Shown here: positions 1 to 8,480 of the stretch, one piece after another
Position numbering within the stretch: the first letter of the stretch is position 1
How the letters are laid out: every line of letters starts with the position of its first letter
From: an uncultured Parabacteroides sp.
GTDB lineage: Bacteria; Bacteroidota; Bacteroidia; Bacteroidales; Tannerellaceae
Assembly: GCA_900552465.1 (NCBI GenBank)
Contig: URZO01000013.1
Location: 1-64,000 of the forward strand
Direction: 5' to 3'
Length of the DNA: 64,000 nucleotides
The notes under the pieces: generated by a model
Databases searched by the model: none
What the model was told of the DNA's origin: nothing
What the model saw: the letters and a program-made list of their open reading frames with translations, nothing else
Made by a program: the position numbers and the translations under genes

Positions 1-19
1 AAGATAACACACCCCTTAT

Positions 20-35
20 CCCCTCTCAAGAGGGG
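20..35. repeat. Short GC-rich palindrome
   Basis: CCCCTCT and AGAGGGG are separated by two bases, in a stretch with no gene. There is no T-run beside it, so it is not an obvious terminator. The centre reads TCAAG, as in the palindrome at 61960-61978, and the one at 47885-47903 is centred on GCAAG, so this may be a member of a dispersed palindrome family. Function unknown. Confidence 0.5.
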
Positions 36-149
36 AAACAGATACTCCCGGCGCTGTAACCACAAACACAAAACACACTCATAAATCATCATTTACAGGT
101 TCAAAACTTCTTATAGATGTACATTTCCCCAAAGGAGTCCTTTAATAAA

Positions 150-190
150 AAACAATCGGTATCCCTTTCCAAAAAAGTACCGATCTTTTT
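150..190. terminator. Bidirectional rho-independent terminator
   Basis: Arms ATCGGTA (155-161) and TACCGAT (178-184) enclose a 16-base loop. A T-run follows on the plus strand and an A-run precedes the stem, so it can stop transcription both ways. It lies just downstream of the minus-strand lipoprotein gene that ends at 212 and could also serve a gene to the left of the window. Confidence 0.65.
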
Positions 191-211
191 TATTACAATG
201 CCGTATGGGAT

Positions 212-694
212 TTAGATACTACTTTCAATAATGATATCATCAACCCTTGTAATCCCCATGTCTTCCCTAAACGAGATCTCGAACGAGACGGATAACTCTT
301 TTATTTGAATTACATAATCTATCCCAGCCGTTAATCTGTTGATCTCAAAACTAATATTTCGATCACAGATACAATTTGCAGACTCGCCTGTCGTTTGCAA
401 TGTGATTGATATAACGTCATTCTCACCTAAATTCGCCATACCCTTGATATCAGTAACGCCACAGTTTATATTTACGTTATAAAGAGTGACATGCATAGTA
501 TGAGCATCTATAAATGAACATTCTGCATATTCGTTATCAAACACAGATTTAAATCCTTTAGCGCATTCCGTATAGGACAAATTTTGCAATAAAGACTTAT
601 CTGTACTATTTTCATCATTTTGACAAGAAAAAGAGAGCATCCAGGTAAGGATGACTCCTCCAAATAAATATAGTCTTTTCATACGGCTCCTCAT
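212..694 (-). CDS. Small hypothetical lipoprotein
   Basis: A 160-aa protein of unknown function. It begins with positive residues and a hydrophobic stretch ending in LSFSC, a Bacteroidetes-type lipobox, so it is probably a lipid-anchored envelope protein with the mature N-terminus at the Cys near residue 24. The rest is a beta-rich, Cys-containing domain with no motif I recognise. A second in-frame ATG at 682 (MKRLYLFG) gives a more typical signal peptide and is an equally likely start. The gene stands alone, ends at a hairpin terminator, and has nearly 900 bp of non-coding DNA upstream. Confidence 0.7.
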   Translation of the reverse strand: MRSRMKRLYLFGGVILTWMLSFSCQNDENSTDKSLLQNLSYTECAKGFKSVFDNEYAECSFIDAHTMHVTLYNVNINCGVTDIKGMANLGENDVISITLQTTGESANCICDRNISFEINRLTAGIDYVIQIKELSVSFEISFREDMGITRVDDIIIESSI

Positions 695-1511
695 TTAACA
701 TCTAATTAAATTCATCCTGACTTACAAAACATTCTCTAAAATAATGATGCACGAAAGCTCCATTTCGTTGCTTCACATAAACTAAAAGAAAGAGGGGTTC
801 CACAAACAGAATAAGCCCAGAGCAGAAGGCATGAGACGTACGCAAAACGTTTCTCAGCCCGGATTCAGCAACAGAAACAAAATTTTACACAACAGACTGA
901 TTTTTGATCAATATGTCATCCAATAAAGATTTTCCGTGACAGGCAAATCTTGATTAGAATCCTTTCTACGCATTATTTTATTACAAATATTAACAATCCG
1001 ACGACTAAACTTCCATTTTTCTTTTCATCTAAGCGTTTTCCCAACTTCGTCTAAGAGGAATTTTTGTTCGTCTTAGACGAAGTTGGACTTTATTTAAGAT
1101 GATTTCTTTGTTAAATACTGTTACATTCATTCTGCAAAGCCTGCATTTGAGAGCTAAAACGTATGTTTTGCAACAGTTTTATTTTCTGTAGCATCAAAAT
1201 AATAGAACTATTTCTTTTATAATATAGCAACCTATATTACCGATATAGACTTCTTATGCTTTATAATTTATCCAAATCACATCTTTATATAATGAATAAC
1301 AGGCAAAATAGATATTTATGTCATTTATCAACATCCGTACAGTGACGTATATTTTTATAAACCCGCCCTCCGATCATCTACGCAACTTTCGCATTGTTAT
1401 TATTGACATTTTGACAAAAGCATAATTGCCTGAAATAATTCTTTTATTGGGAGAATACATTCTGGTCTCTGGATGCCATTCATAAGTTAGTAAACTGTTA
1501 CCTATAACAAT
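695..1511. other. AT-rich intergenic region without a gene
   Basis: About 820 bp lie between the lipoprotein gene and the glsA terminator. I see no convincing open reading frame and no tRNA cloverleaf. The one structured element is the hairpin at 1041-1086. The lipoprotein promoter must lie at the left end, but I could not find a clear -7 box for it. Confidence 0.6.
1041..1086. repeat. Perfect 16-bp inverted repeat with 14-base loop
   Basis: CCAACTTCGTCTAAGA (1041-1056) is exactly complementary to 1071-1086. Weaker complementarity continues outward (CATCT on the left, AAGATG on the right). There is no T-run and no gene close by, so neither a terminator nor an operator is obvious. It could be the end of a small RNA or a remnant of a mobile element. 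Confidence 0.75.
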
Positions 1512-1558
1512 AAAAAACGAGCCTCCCGTCTCCCTGAAATCGGGGCGTGGAGGCTCGT
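1512..1558 (-). terminator. Terminator of the gadB-glsA operon
   Basis: Arms ACGAGCCTCC (1517-1526) and GGAGGCTCGT (1549-1558) form a 10-bp perfect stem with inner partial pairing. Read on the minus strand it is followed by six T residues. It lies 21 bp past the glsA stop. Confidence 0.85.
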
Positions 1559-1579
1559 CAACTAAAAGAATAAACCGTT

Positions 1580-2545
1580 TTAATCGGTGATTGTAAACCG
1601 GCTGCTTCCAAAGATGGAAAGACCCAGCTTATTCATTATGTACTTAATGGCCAACTGCGCTTTTACGGAGTTGCCGGAGCCATCCAAAGGAGGAGCGAAG
1701 GCGGAAATACCGAAGTGTCCGGGCATGATGCCCATCACACCGCCACCGACACCTGTCTTGGCGGGAATACCGGATGTGTACAACCAGTCGCCCGTACGTT
1801 CGTAGAAACCGACGGTAGCTACCAGAGAGGTGATCTTCGGAGACAAAGAGGCGTCGAAAACGGCCTTCTTCGTGACCGGGTTCACCCCGTCACCAGCAAC
1901 AGTCGCTGCGGCGATGGAGAGCTGCTCGGCCGTGATACCCAGCGAACATTGGCGGGTATAGAGATCGAGCGACATATCCGGGTCGTCGTAGATACGGTTG
2001 TAGTTCTTCAGCAACCAGGCGATAGAACGGTTATTGAAATTGGTAGCCGATTCGGACTTGTACAGTTCGTCTATCAGCTGCGGAGCACTGCCGCACAGGT
2101 CGGTGATGTTGGAAACGATCGCTTCCCACTTCCCGTCGGCATTGCCGATGGGCTGTACCATACTGCAGGCGGTGATCGCTCCGGCATTCACCAACGGAGT
2201 AGAAGGGTGATCTTTTTCAAGCAGGATCGCCATGATGGAGTTGAAAGGCAGGCCGGTTGCATCGGCTCCGATCATCTCTAACAACTTCTCCGCTCCATAC
2301 TGGCGCAATGCCAGGATAGCGGTATGCACCTTCGAAACGGACTCGATCCCGAAACGGTAGGAAGAATCGCCCAGCGTAATGGTCTTGCCGTCCAACAGGC
2401 AGATACTGATGCCGAAGAGATTCTTGTCGATATTAGCCAGATAGGGGATATAATCGGCGTTCTTACCGTCCGTATTATTCTTGTACAGTTCGTAGGCCTC
2501 CTGTGCTACCTCTTTCAGTTGTGAAACAGAAATTGTCTTGTTCAT
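1580..2545 (-). CDS. glsA: Glutaminase A
   Basis: Serine-dependent glutaminase (321 aa, the normal family length) hydrolysing L-glutamine to L-glutamate and ammonia. The catalytic SxxK motif is seen in FGIESVSKVH, followed by the family blocks NAGAITACSM and KTGVGGGVMG. No signal peptide, so cytoplasmic. The start at 2545 (MNKTISVSQ) lies 7 bp after the gadB stop; the longer frame would overlap gadB. With gadB it forms a two-gene operon: the ammonia absorbs protons and the glutamate feeds the decarboxylase. This pairing is established in acid resistance of gut bacteria. A hairpin terminator follows. Confidence 0.93.
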   Translation of the reverse strand: MNKTISVSQLKEVAQEAYELYKNNTDGKNADYIPYLANIDKNLFGISICLLDGKTITLGDSSYRFGIESVSKVHTAILALRQYGAEKLLEMIGADATGLPFNSIMAILLEKDHPSTPLVNAGAITACSMVQPIGNADGKWEAIVSNITDLCGSAPQLIDELYKSESATNFNNRSIAWLLKNYNRIYDDPDMSLDLYTRQCSLGITAEQLSIAAATVAGDGVNPVTKKAVFDASLSPKITSLVATVGFYERTGDWLYTSGIPAKTGVGGGVMGIMPGHFGISAFAPPLDGSGNSVKAQLAIKYIMNKLGLSIFGSSRFTITD

Positions 2546-2552
2546 AATCACT

Positions 2553-3992
2553 TTATTTTGTTGATTTGGCACAGCCGGTGTGGGTGAAGACAGAGCCTGT
2601 TACTTTCTGGCTCTTATCCTGTGCGATACGTGTAGGCGTCGGATATTCCAGTTTCTCCAGCTCGGCGATAGCAGCACTGATATCACCTAACAACTGATCT
2701 GCCATGTCACGGCTGAATCCCTGGCGGACAACGATACGCATGACGACACACTGTTCGAGGTTTTCAGGCAGCGTATAGGCCGGAACCATCCATCCGCTCT
2801 GTTTCAGTTTATCCTGCAAGTCGTAAAGCGTCCATTTGGCTGTCTTTGCATAATCCGGCTTCAGATACCAGATAAACAACGGGTTCACAACGTCTTTGCT
2901 GTAATTCTGGAATGGGGCGAACTTGGCGATTTCAGTATGCAGGTAATCGGCCACAGTCATGCTGTTCTGCTGGACTTCTTTGTATCCCTGGAAGCCGAGA
3001 CGGATGAACTGATAGTATTGTCCCAGTATCTGTGCGGCAGGACGCGAGAAGTTCAGGCCGACCTGGGTGATGTTTGCTCCTAAATAATTCACGCTGAAAG
3101 ACATGGAACCCGGCAAATATTTCTTGTCTTTCCAGATAACCCAACCTAATCCCGGATATACCAGGCCGTATTTATGTCCGGAAGTACTGATGGAAAGTAC
3201 CCATTTCAAGCGGAAGTCCCACTTCAGTTCCGGTTTCAGGAACGGCAGGATGAAACCGCCGGAAGCGGCATCCACATGGATAGGAATATCGTAACCCGTC
3301 TTTGCATTGTATTCGTCAAGGGCGGCATCCAATGCTTCCACATCGTCGTTCAGGCCGGTCCAGGTGACACCCTGGATGGGAACGATACAGATCGTGTTTT
3401 CATCGCAATACTTCAAAGCATCTTGCGGGTCGAGGGTAATGTGTTCGAGTGTCAGAGGAACCTGGCGCATTTCGATCTGCCACAATTGGGCGAACTTTTC
3501 CCAGACAACCTGGAAACCGGCAGAGATCACAAAGTTAGGTTTATCGGTCGGTTTACCCTGCGCGATCCTTCTTTCACGCCAGCGTAACCAAGCTGCAACA
3601 CCCCCTAACATACATGCTTCGGAAGATCCGATAGCCAATGCGCCGGCTTTCCATTTTGCCTGTTCGGGGCTGTTCCACAAATTAGCCATGATGTTGATAC
3701 ATTTTGCATTCATCACAGCGATACGCGGGTATTCCGTTTCGTCGATGTAATTGATGTTGATTGCTTCATTCATCAATTTGGTTGCATAATCGTCCATCCA
3801 GGTAGTCACGAATGTAGCCAGGTTCAGACGCGGTTGTGTCTGGGCATAGGTTTCGTCTTTTACCATCTGATAGGCTATCTCCGGAGTGGTAGGACCATCA
3901 GGGATTACATCTACTGGAGCGGGATGCAACATCGCATTCGAGCCAAAGATCGCTGTCTTGGCATCACCTTTTCTAAAATTAGAATCTTCCAT
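2553..3992 (-). CDS. gadB: Glutamate decarboxylase
   Basis: PLP-dependent glutamate decarboxylase (479 aa), converting glutamate plus a proton to GABA and CO2. Seen in order: a conserved N-terminus (EDSNFRKGDAKTAIFGSNAM), the PLP-contacting segment HVDAASGGF, and the Schiff-base lysine in SISTSGHKYG near residue 275. The start at 3992 matches the family length; an upstream in-frame extension of 50 codons is not family-like. First gene of the gadB-glsA operon. No glutamate/GABA antiporter (GadC) is adjacent; the next genes are an MFS and a DMT transporter on the other strand. No clear -7 box was found upstream. Confidence 0.95.
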   Translation of the reverse strand: MEDSNFRKGDAKTAIFGSNAMLHPAPVDVIPDGPTTPEIAYQMVKDETYAQTQPRLNLATFVTTWMDDYATKLMNEAININYIDETEYPRIAVMNAKCINIMANLWNSPEQAKWKAGALAIGSSEACMLGGVAAWLRWRERRIAQGKPTDKPNFVISAGFQVVWEKFAQLWQIEMRQVPLTLEHITLDPQDALKYCDENTICIVPIQGVTWTGLNDDVEALDAALDEYNAKTGYDIPIHVDAASGGFILPFLKPELKWDFRLKWVLSISTSGHKYGLVYPGLGWVIWKDKKYLPGSMSFSVNYLGANITQVGLNFSRPAAQILGQYYQFIRLGFQGYKEVQQNSMTVADYLHTEIAKFAPFQNYSKDVVNPLFIWYLKPDYAKTAKWTLYDLQDKLKQSGWMVPAYTLPENLEQCVVMRIVVRQGFSRDMADQLLGDISAAIAELEKLEYPTPTRIAQDKSQKVTGSVFTHTGCAKSTK

Positions 3993-4278
3993 GTCTTTTT
4001 TGTTTTTAATTATTAATGGCGTTATCGACTTATCTCGGTCGATTGTATGGCAAAAACAGCTACTATCCGCAATTGTTCTATGTTTTTGGTTAAACATACG
4101 ACATTTGAGCTTTATTAAAATAATGTTATATAAGAGTGCCAAAATCTACTCGTATTTTAACCTAAAACAGCTCTGTAAAAGGATTTTATAAGCATATTGA
4201 ACATTCAGAATCCGGATTTGTTTCAATATAATAAATAAATCATAAATGACCATTCACAAACGCTAAAACGAAACGATT

Positions 4279-5511
4279 ATGCGAATACAGACCGGACAGG
4301 GGACGATTCCCCTTATTACATTAATAGGTATATGGTCGATATCGGCACTGAATGCACTGCCCGGCCTGGCCGTATCTCCTATCTTAGGGAAACTTTCGGC
4401 AATCTTTCCGCATTCCACGGAGTTGGATATACAGATGCTTTCGTCGTTACCCTCCCTGCTGATCATTCCTTTTATCATTTTGTCCGGCAAACTGACGGAA
4501 AAAGTCAATAATATATTCTTACTGCAAGTCGGGCTGGTGATCTTCTCGCTGAGCGGTGTCTTGTATCTGGTCTCCACAAAAATGTGGCAGCTGATAGCTG
4601 TCAGTGCGTTGTTGGGAGTCGGTTCCGGATTGATCGTACCGCTTTCCACCGGTCTGATTTCCCGTTTCTTTACAGGGGCATACCGTACGAAGCAATTCGG
4701 GCTCAGTTCCGCTATTACGAATGTAACGCTGGTACTGGCAACCGTCCTGACAGGGTATCTGGCAGAGGTGAACTGGCATCTGCCGTTCGTCGTTTACCTC
4801 TTTCCGCTGATCTCGATCGTCCTTTCCTTCTATCTGAAAAAGAATATTTCGCCTTATCCGGCTGTCTCCCCGCAAGCGGCACAGAGCCGTACGGAGACGG
4901 ATATCAACTGTAGTTTCGGTAAATCCGGCATACAAATCCGCCACCTGATACAGATCATGCTGTTCTACGGACTGGCCACCTATCTGGTCATCATCATCAG
5001 TTTCAACCTTCCGTTCCTGATGAAGGAATACCATTTTACCAGCGGCAATTCGGGTCTTATGATTTCACTCTTCTTCCTGGCTATCATGGCGCCGGGGTTC
5101 GTCCTCAACCAGATAGTCTCCTATTTCGGGAAAAAGACCAAGTTTGCCTGTATGCTCTCCATCGCTGCCGGGATGGCGCTTATCCTTGTCTCCCGTACCG
5201 AATGGCTGATCGGGCTCGGTTGCATCCTGGCAGGGCTCGGCTACGGCATCATACAGCCGATTGCCTACGACAAGACAACCCGTACCGCCATACCGGCAAA
5301 AGTAACGTTAGCACTGGCTTTCGTCATGGCCATGAACTACCTGGCGATCCTGCTTTGCCCGTTTATCATTAATGTGTTTAAAGATATGTTCCATATCGAA
5401 ACGCAACAGTTCGCGTTCATCTTTAATATGGTTATTGCATTAGCAGCAGCAGCCTGGGCCTACATCAAACAGGATTCCTTTTTATTCAACGACAGTTTTA
5501 AATCCGCATAA
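4279..5511 (+). CDS. MFS transporter
   Basis: A 410-aa inner-membrane protein with about 12 hydrophobic segments in two halves joined by a polar loop near residues 190-215, the pattern of the major facilitator superfamily. The loop after TM2 (SGKLTEKVNN) is a degenerate version of the MFS signature. The substrate cannot be read from sequence. It is divergent from gadB with about 290 bp between, and is followed after 20 bp by a DMT transporter, so the two are probably co-transcribed. A link to acid stress is possible only by position. Confidence 0.85.
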   Translation: MRIQTGQGTIPLITLIGIWSISALNALPGLAVSPILGKLSAIFPHSTELDIQMLSSLPSLLIIPFIILSGKLTEKVNNIFLLQVGLVIFSLSGVLYLVSTKMWQLIAVSALLGVGSGLIVPLSTGLISRFFTGAYRTKQFGLSSAITNVTLVLATVLTGYLAEVNWHLPFVVYLFPLISIVLSFYLKKNISPYPAVSPQAAQSRTETDINCSFGKSGIQIRHLIQIMLFYGLATYLVIIISFNLPFLMKEYHFTSGNSGLMISLFFLAIMAPGFVLNQIVSYFGKKTKFACMLSIAAGMALILVSRTEWLIGLGCILAGLGYGIIQPIAYDKTTRTAIPAKVTLALAFVMAMNYLAILLCPFIINVFKDMFHIETQQFAFIFNMVIALAAAAWAYIKQDSFLFNDSFKSA

Positions 5512-5531
5512 CTCAAACAACAGTAGAAAAC

Positions 5532-6431
5532 ATGAAAAATAAAATCAGAGAAGCCAATATCAGCCTGGTTATATCCAAAATCTTCAGCGGCTTAAACATG
5601 AATGCGCTGAAATATCTGTTACCGCTATGGATGAGTCCGCTGACGGGTGTCACCCTGCGGTGTACATTCGCAGCCGTCGCTTTCTGGATCATCGGTTTTT
5701 TCACCAAACCGGAGACATCCACCCGGAAAGATAAAATACTCCTTTTCCTCCTAGGTGCACTCGGTATCTACGGTTTTATGTTCTTCTACCTGATCGGGTT
5801 GAGCAAGACGACGCCGGTCTCCAGTTCTATCTTTTCCAGCCTGCAACCGATATGGGTGTTTATCCTGTCCGTCCTTTTCTTTAAAGAGACAATCACAAAG
5901 ATGAAAGTAACCGGCATCCTCATCGGGCTGGGAGGCGCACTGCTGTGCATCCTGACACAGAAAAGCGACGATCTGGCTTCGGATGCCCTGACGGGGAATA
6001 TACTCTGCCTGCTCAGTTCTGTTGCTTACGCCGTCTATCTGATCGCAAGTAACCGCATATTGAAGAATGTCGGGGTCATGACAATGCTGAGATACACCTT
6101 TTCGGGCGCGGCGTTCTCCGGCATCATTGTCTCGGCGATAACCGGATTCGATGCCGCCGTCCTCACCTCTCCGATCCACTGGAAACCGATGGGCGTGTTG
6201 CTGTTTGTCCTGATCTTCCCGACCGTTATCAGTTACCTGCTCGTCCCTATCGGACTGAAATATCTGAAAACAACACTGGTTGCCATCTATGGCTACCTGA
6301 TCCTAATTGTGGCAACCATCACCTCCTTAGCATTAGGACAGGATCGTTTCAGTTGGACGCAACTGATTGCCGTACTGCTTATCTGCTCGAGCGTTTATTT
6401 CGTCGAAATAGCAGAAAACAAAGAAAAATGA
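5532..6431 (+). CDS. DMT-family (EamA) transporter
   Basis: A 299-aa membrane protein with about ten hydrophobic helices and two tandem EamA repeats (roughly residues 10-140 and 155-293), as in drug/metabolite exporters. The second repeat holds the typical run ending in a short charged tail. Twenty base pairs separate it from the MFS gene upstream, consistent with one operon. Substrate unknown; members of this family export amino acids, sugars or metabolites. Confidence 0.85.
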   Translation: MKNKIREANISLVISKIFSGLNMNALKYLLPLWMSPLTGVTLRCTFAAVAFWIIGFFTKPETSTRKDKILLFLLGALGIYGFMFFYLIGLSKTTPVSSSIFSSLQPIWVFILSVLFFKETITKMKVTGILIGLGGALLCILTQKSDDLASDALTGNILCLLSSVAYAVYLIASNRILKNVGVMTMLRYTFSGAAFSGIIVSAITGFDAAVLTSPIHWKPMGVLLFVLIFPTVISYLLVPIGLKYLKTTLVAIYGYLILIVATITSLALGQDRFSWTQLIAVLLICSSVYFVEIAENKEK

Positions 6432-6449
6432 TAAATTCTCAATTTATTT

Positions 6450-6478
6450 GTAACAACTTTGCAACCACTACCGTCTAC
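6450..6478 (+). promoter_or_regulatory. Putative ECF-type autoregulated promoter
   Basis: TGTAAC (6450-6455) and CGTCTA (6473-6478) are spaced by 17 bp, resembling -35 and -10 elements of Bacteroidetes ECF promoters (GTAAC...CGTC). It lies 80 bp upstream of the operon that encodes an ECF sigma factor, as expected for autoregulation. The assignment is by pattern only. Confidence 0.5.
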
Positions 6479-6557
6479 TTAATGAACGCTCTTCAATAGC
6501 GCGCATTGAATGAGCAGCAATTAACGGAATTAAGTAACGATTAATACATAAAGAAAG

Positions 6558-7010
6558 ATGAAAAAATACATTACAATTCTGATTCTCATTCTATTCTGCC
6601 AAGCAGGATACAGCCAGAGTATGGACAAGCTGTTCAACGATTTTGCCAAACAGGAAAACGTAACTCGTGTAACGGTCGGCCCGTTCCTGATGAAAATAAG
6701 CAGTATGTTTACCGAAACGATGGGGGTGAACAGCATCGAAGTCCTCTCGTTCGATGAATGCGGCAGCACTGTCAAAGAAAATCTCCGTACGGCCATCAAG
6801 CAACTGAAAGATCCCGCCTTCGAGACAATGGTCACAAGCAATGAAGGCGGCAGTCGCACAAAAGTGATGGTACGCATCGACAAAGAGATGATCCGCGAAC
6901 TGGTAGTCCTGACAACCGACGGTAACGACGATGCCTTGATCCGCATCAAAGGAAAGATCAAACCATCCGATATCGAACGGGTAGTAAACGACCATAAAAA
7001 TGGACGTTGA
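6558..7010 (+). CDS. DUF4252 protein (first copy)
   Basis: A 150-aa exported protein with a signal peptide ending near GYSQ and a DUF4252-type domain starting at DKLFNDFAKQENVTRV. Function unknown. It resembles the protein at 7914-8408 (DKLFEKYADMDNVTSV), so the two are paralogues bracketing a sigma factor. It overlaps the sigma gene by 11 bp (7000-7010), implying translational coupling. No lipobox Cys is seen, so it is probably a soluble periplasmic protein. Its place in the operon suggests an input to, or output of, the sigma system. Confidence 0.85.
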   Translation: MKKYITILILILFCQAGYSQSMDKLFNDFAKQENVTRVTVGPFLMKISSMFTETMGVNSIEVLSFDECGSTVKENLRTAIKQLKDPAFETMVTSNEGGSRTKVMVRIDKEMIRELVVLTTDGNDDALIRIKGKIKPSDIERVVNDHKNGR

Positions 7011-7518
7011 TAGCTTTAAACGGCTGTTCCTTCCCCTCCATCCCAAGCTCTTCCGGATCGCCTACGCACTAGTCGAAAACAAAGCCGATGCCGAAGATAT
7101 CCTGCAAGATGCCTACTATAAGCTGTGGAGCCGGCGAAGCGAACTGGCCGATATCCAGAATCCGGAAGCCTTCTGTGTGACGCTGGTCAAAAACCTCTGC
7201 CTCGATTATCTCCGGTCTCCCCGTGCTAACAGGCACGACGAAGACGTCACAGAGGCCGTCACCCTCTCCACAGATTCTTCACCGGACAAGGAACTGGAGA
7301 TGCAGGACAAAGTAGAGCACATCCACAACCTGATCAGCCGCCTGCCGGAAAACCAACGGCAAGTCATCCGGCTAAGAGGGATAGACGATTGCTCGATGGA
7401 CGAAATAGAACAGATCACCGGCCTAAACGCCGTCAATATACGGGTGCTACTCTCCCGGGCACGAAAAATAATCCGGGAACAATTTGAAAAATATTATACA
7501 TACGAATATGAACGATAG
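7000..7518 (+). CDS. ECF RNA polymerase sigma factor
   Basis: A 172-aa sigma-70 family protein of ECF size. Region 2 is seen at about residues 10-70 (ADAEDILQDAYYKLWSR) and region 4 at about residues 112-160 (LPENQRQVIRLRGIDDCSMD and the helix-turn-helix after it). It directs core polymerase to a specific promoter set. Start and stop both overlap neighbouring genes by 11 bp, so it is tightly coupled with the DUF4252 gene before it and the membrane protein after it. It is not next to a FecR-type anti-sigma gene, unlike many Bacteroidetes ECF factors tied to SusCD. Confidence 0.92.
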   Translation: MDVDSFKRLFLPLHPKLFRIAYALVENKADAEDILQDAYYKLWSRRSELADIQNPEAFCVTLVKNLCLDYLRSPRANRHDEDVTEAVTLSTDSSPDKELEMQDKVEHIHNLISRLPENQRQVIRLRGIDDCSMDEIEQITGLNAVNIRVLLSRARKIIREQFEKYYTYEYER

Positions 7519-7909
7519 AAATATAGACGAACTGATCAATAAAGCCCTCCAGGAGGAGCAGGCTTTACCGGAAGGACTTTCCCGGCGGCTGGAACAGCAG
7601 ATCGACGCTTGGGCTGTCGCAGAGGAAAAGAGAACTCGTTCATTGACCCGGAGACGTTCTTTATACTGGTTAAGCGCAGCCGCTGCCGTAGCCTTGCTGT
7701 GTATCGGCATCTTCCAGTATGACGCACCGTCTTACACCCCGGACCGCCTCGCCGACACCTACACCAATCCGGAGGATGCCGCCGTCGCCGCCGAAAAAGC
7801 ACTGCTCCTGATGTCGCAGAACCTCAACAAAGGCCTTAGCCAGGTGAGCAACGCAGGGCAGGAAATCGACAAAGTAAACAACATATTAAACAAACATTTA
7901 AACGATTAA
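7508..7909 (+). CDS. Small membrane protein, likely anti-sigma factor
   Basis: A 133-aa protein with a charged cytoplasmic N-terminus (about 60 residues), one hydrophobic helix (YWLSAAAAVALLCIGIFQY, about residues 56-74) and a short outer tail. This is the layout of single-pass anti-sigma factors, and the gene overlaps the sigma stop by 11 bp. I see no zinc-binding anti-sigma motif (HxxxCxxC), so the function is inferred from topology and position. The ATG at 7508 (MNDRNIDEL) is preferred; an in-frame ATG at 7484 lies deeper inside the sigma gene. Confidence 0.7.
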   Translation: MNDRNIDELINKALQEEQALPEGLSRRLEQQIDAWAVAEEKRTRSLTRRRSLYWLSAAAAVALLCIGIFQYDAPSYTPDRLADTYTNPEDAAVAAEKALLLMSQNLNKGLSQVSNAGQEIDKVNNILNKHLND

Positions 7910-7913
7910 TCTT

Positions 7914-8408
7914 ATGAAATACAAGAATATATTCCTGATTCTGTTCCTTTGCTGCACAAGCCTGTGCTTTGCCCAGGACAAACTGTTCGAGAAATATGCC
8001 GATATGGACAACGTGACATCCGTCTTCATCTCCAAAAAGATGTTCGAGATGATGCCCAGCATAGAGAGCGGCGGCCTCGACCTAATGAACCTGAAAGGAA
8101 AAATAAACAACCTCCAGATCCTTACTTCCGATAAACGGGAAATACGGGACCAGATGCGGAAGGAATTCAGCGGCCTCATCGGCAAATCGCACGAAGAACT
8201 GATGCGTGTTAAAGATAATAAAACCAAGGCGACCTTCTACATCGAGCAGAAAGGCGACCTGATTAATGAAATGATTATGATGGCCGATACGGAGTCTGAA
8301 TACGTCATCATCCGCTTGACGGGAAAGTTTACGTTACAGGACATACAGAACGTAGCAAACAGTTTTTCAAAGGAGGATGGAAAGAATGTAAGTGTCAGCT
8401 TCGAGTAA
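7914..8408 (+). CDS. DUF4252 protein (second copy)
   Basis: A 164-aa exported protein with signal peptide ILFLCCTSLCFAQ and a DUF4252-type domain. It is a paralogue of the protein at 6558-7010. It starts 4 bp after the putative anti-sigma gene and is the last gene of the cassette, followed by a strong terminator. The two Cys in the signal region are not in a good lipobox. Function unknown; by context a possible sensor or effector for the sigma/anti-sigma pair. Confidence 0.85.
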   Translation: MKYKNIFLILFLCCTSLCFAQDKLFEKYADMDNVTSVFISKKMFEMMPSIESGGLDLMNLKGKINNLQILTSDKREIRDQMRKEFSGLIGKSHEELMRVKDNKTKATFYIEQKGDLINEMIMMADTESEYVIIRLTGKFTLQDIQNVANSFSKEDGKNVSVSFE

Positions 8409-8429
8409 TTCGTTTACTACTTCTTATAC

Positions 8430-8480
8430 AAAAAAGGTAAATACCTCAGTTCTGGTAGGACTGAGGTATTTACCTTTTTT
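8430..8480 (+). terminator. Strong terminator of the sigma operon
   Basis: A stem of up to 21 bp (8430-8450 with 8460-8480), 9-base loop, ending in a T-run. The stem is perfect, with AGGTAAATACCTCAGT as the left-arm core. The A-run on the left lets it also work on the minus strand. The loop and the top of the stem form the left copy of a 15-bp inverted repeat whose partner is at 8678-8692. Confidence 0.9.

Noticed and set aside
2553..4142. N-terminal extension of GadB by 50 residues
   Set aside because: Not family-like; the start at 3992 gives the usual length and sequence.
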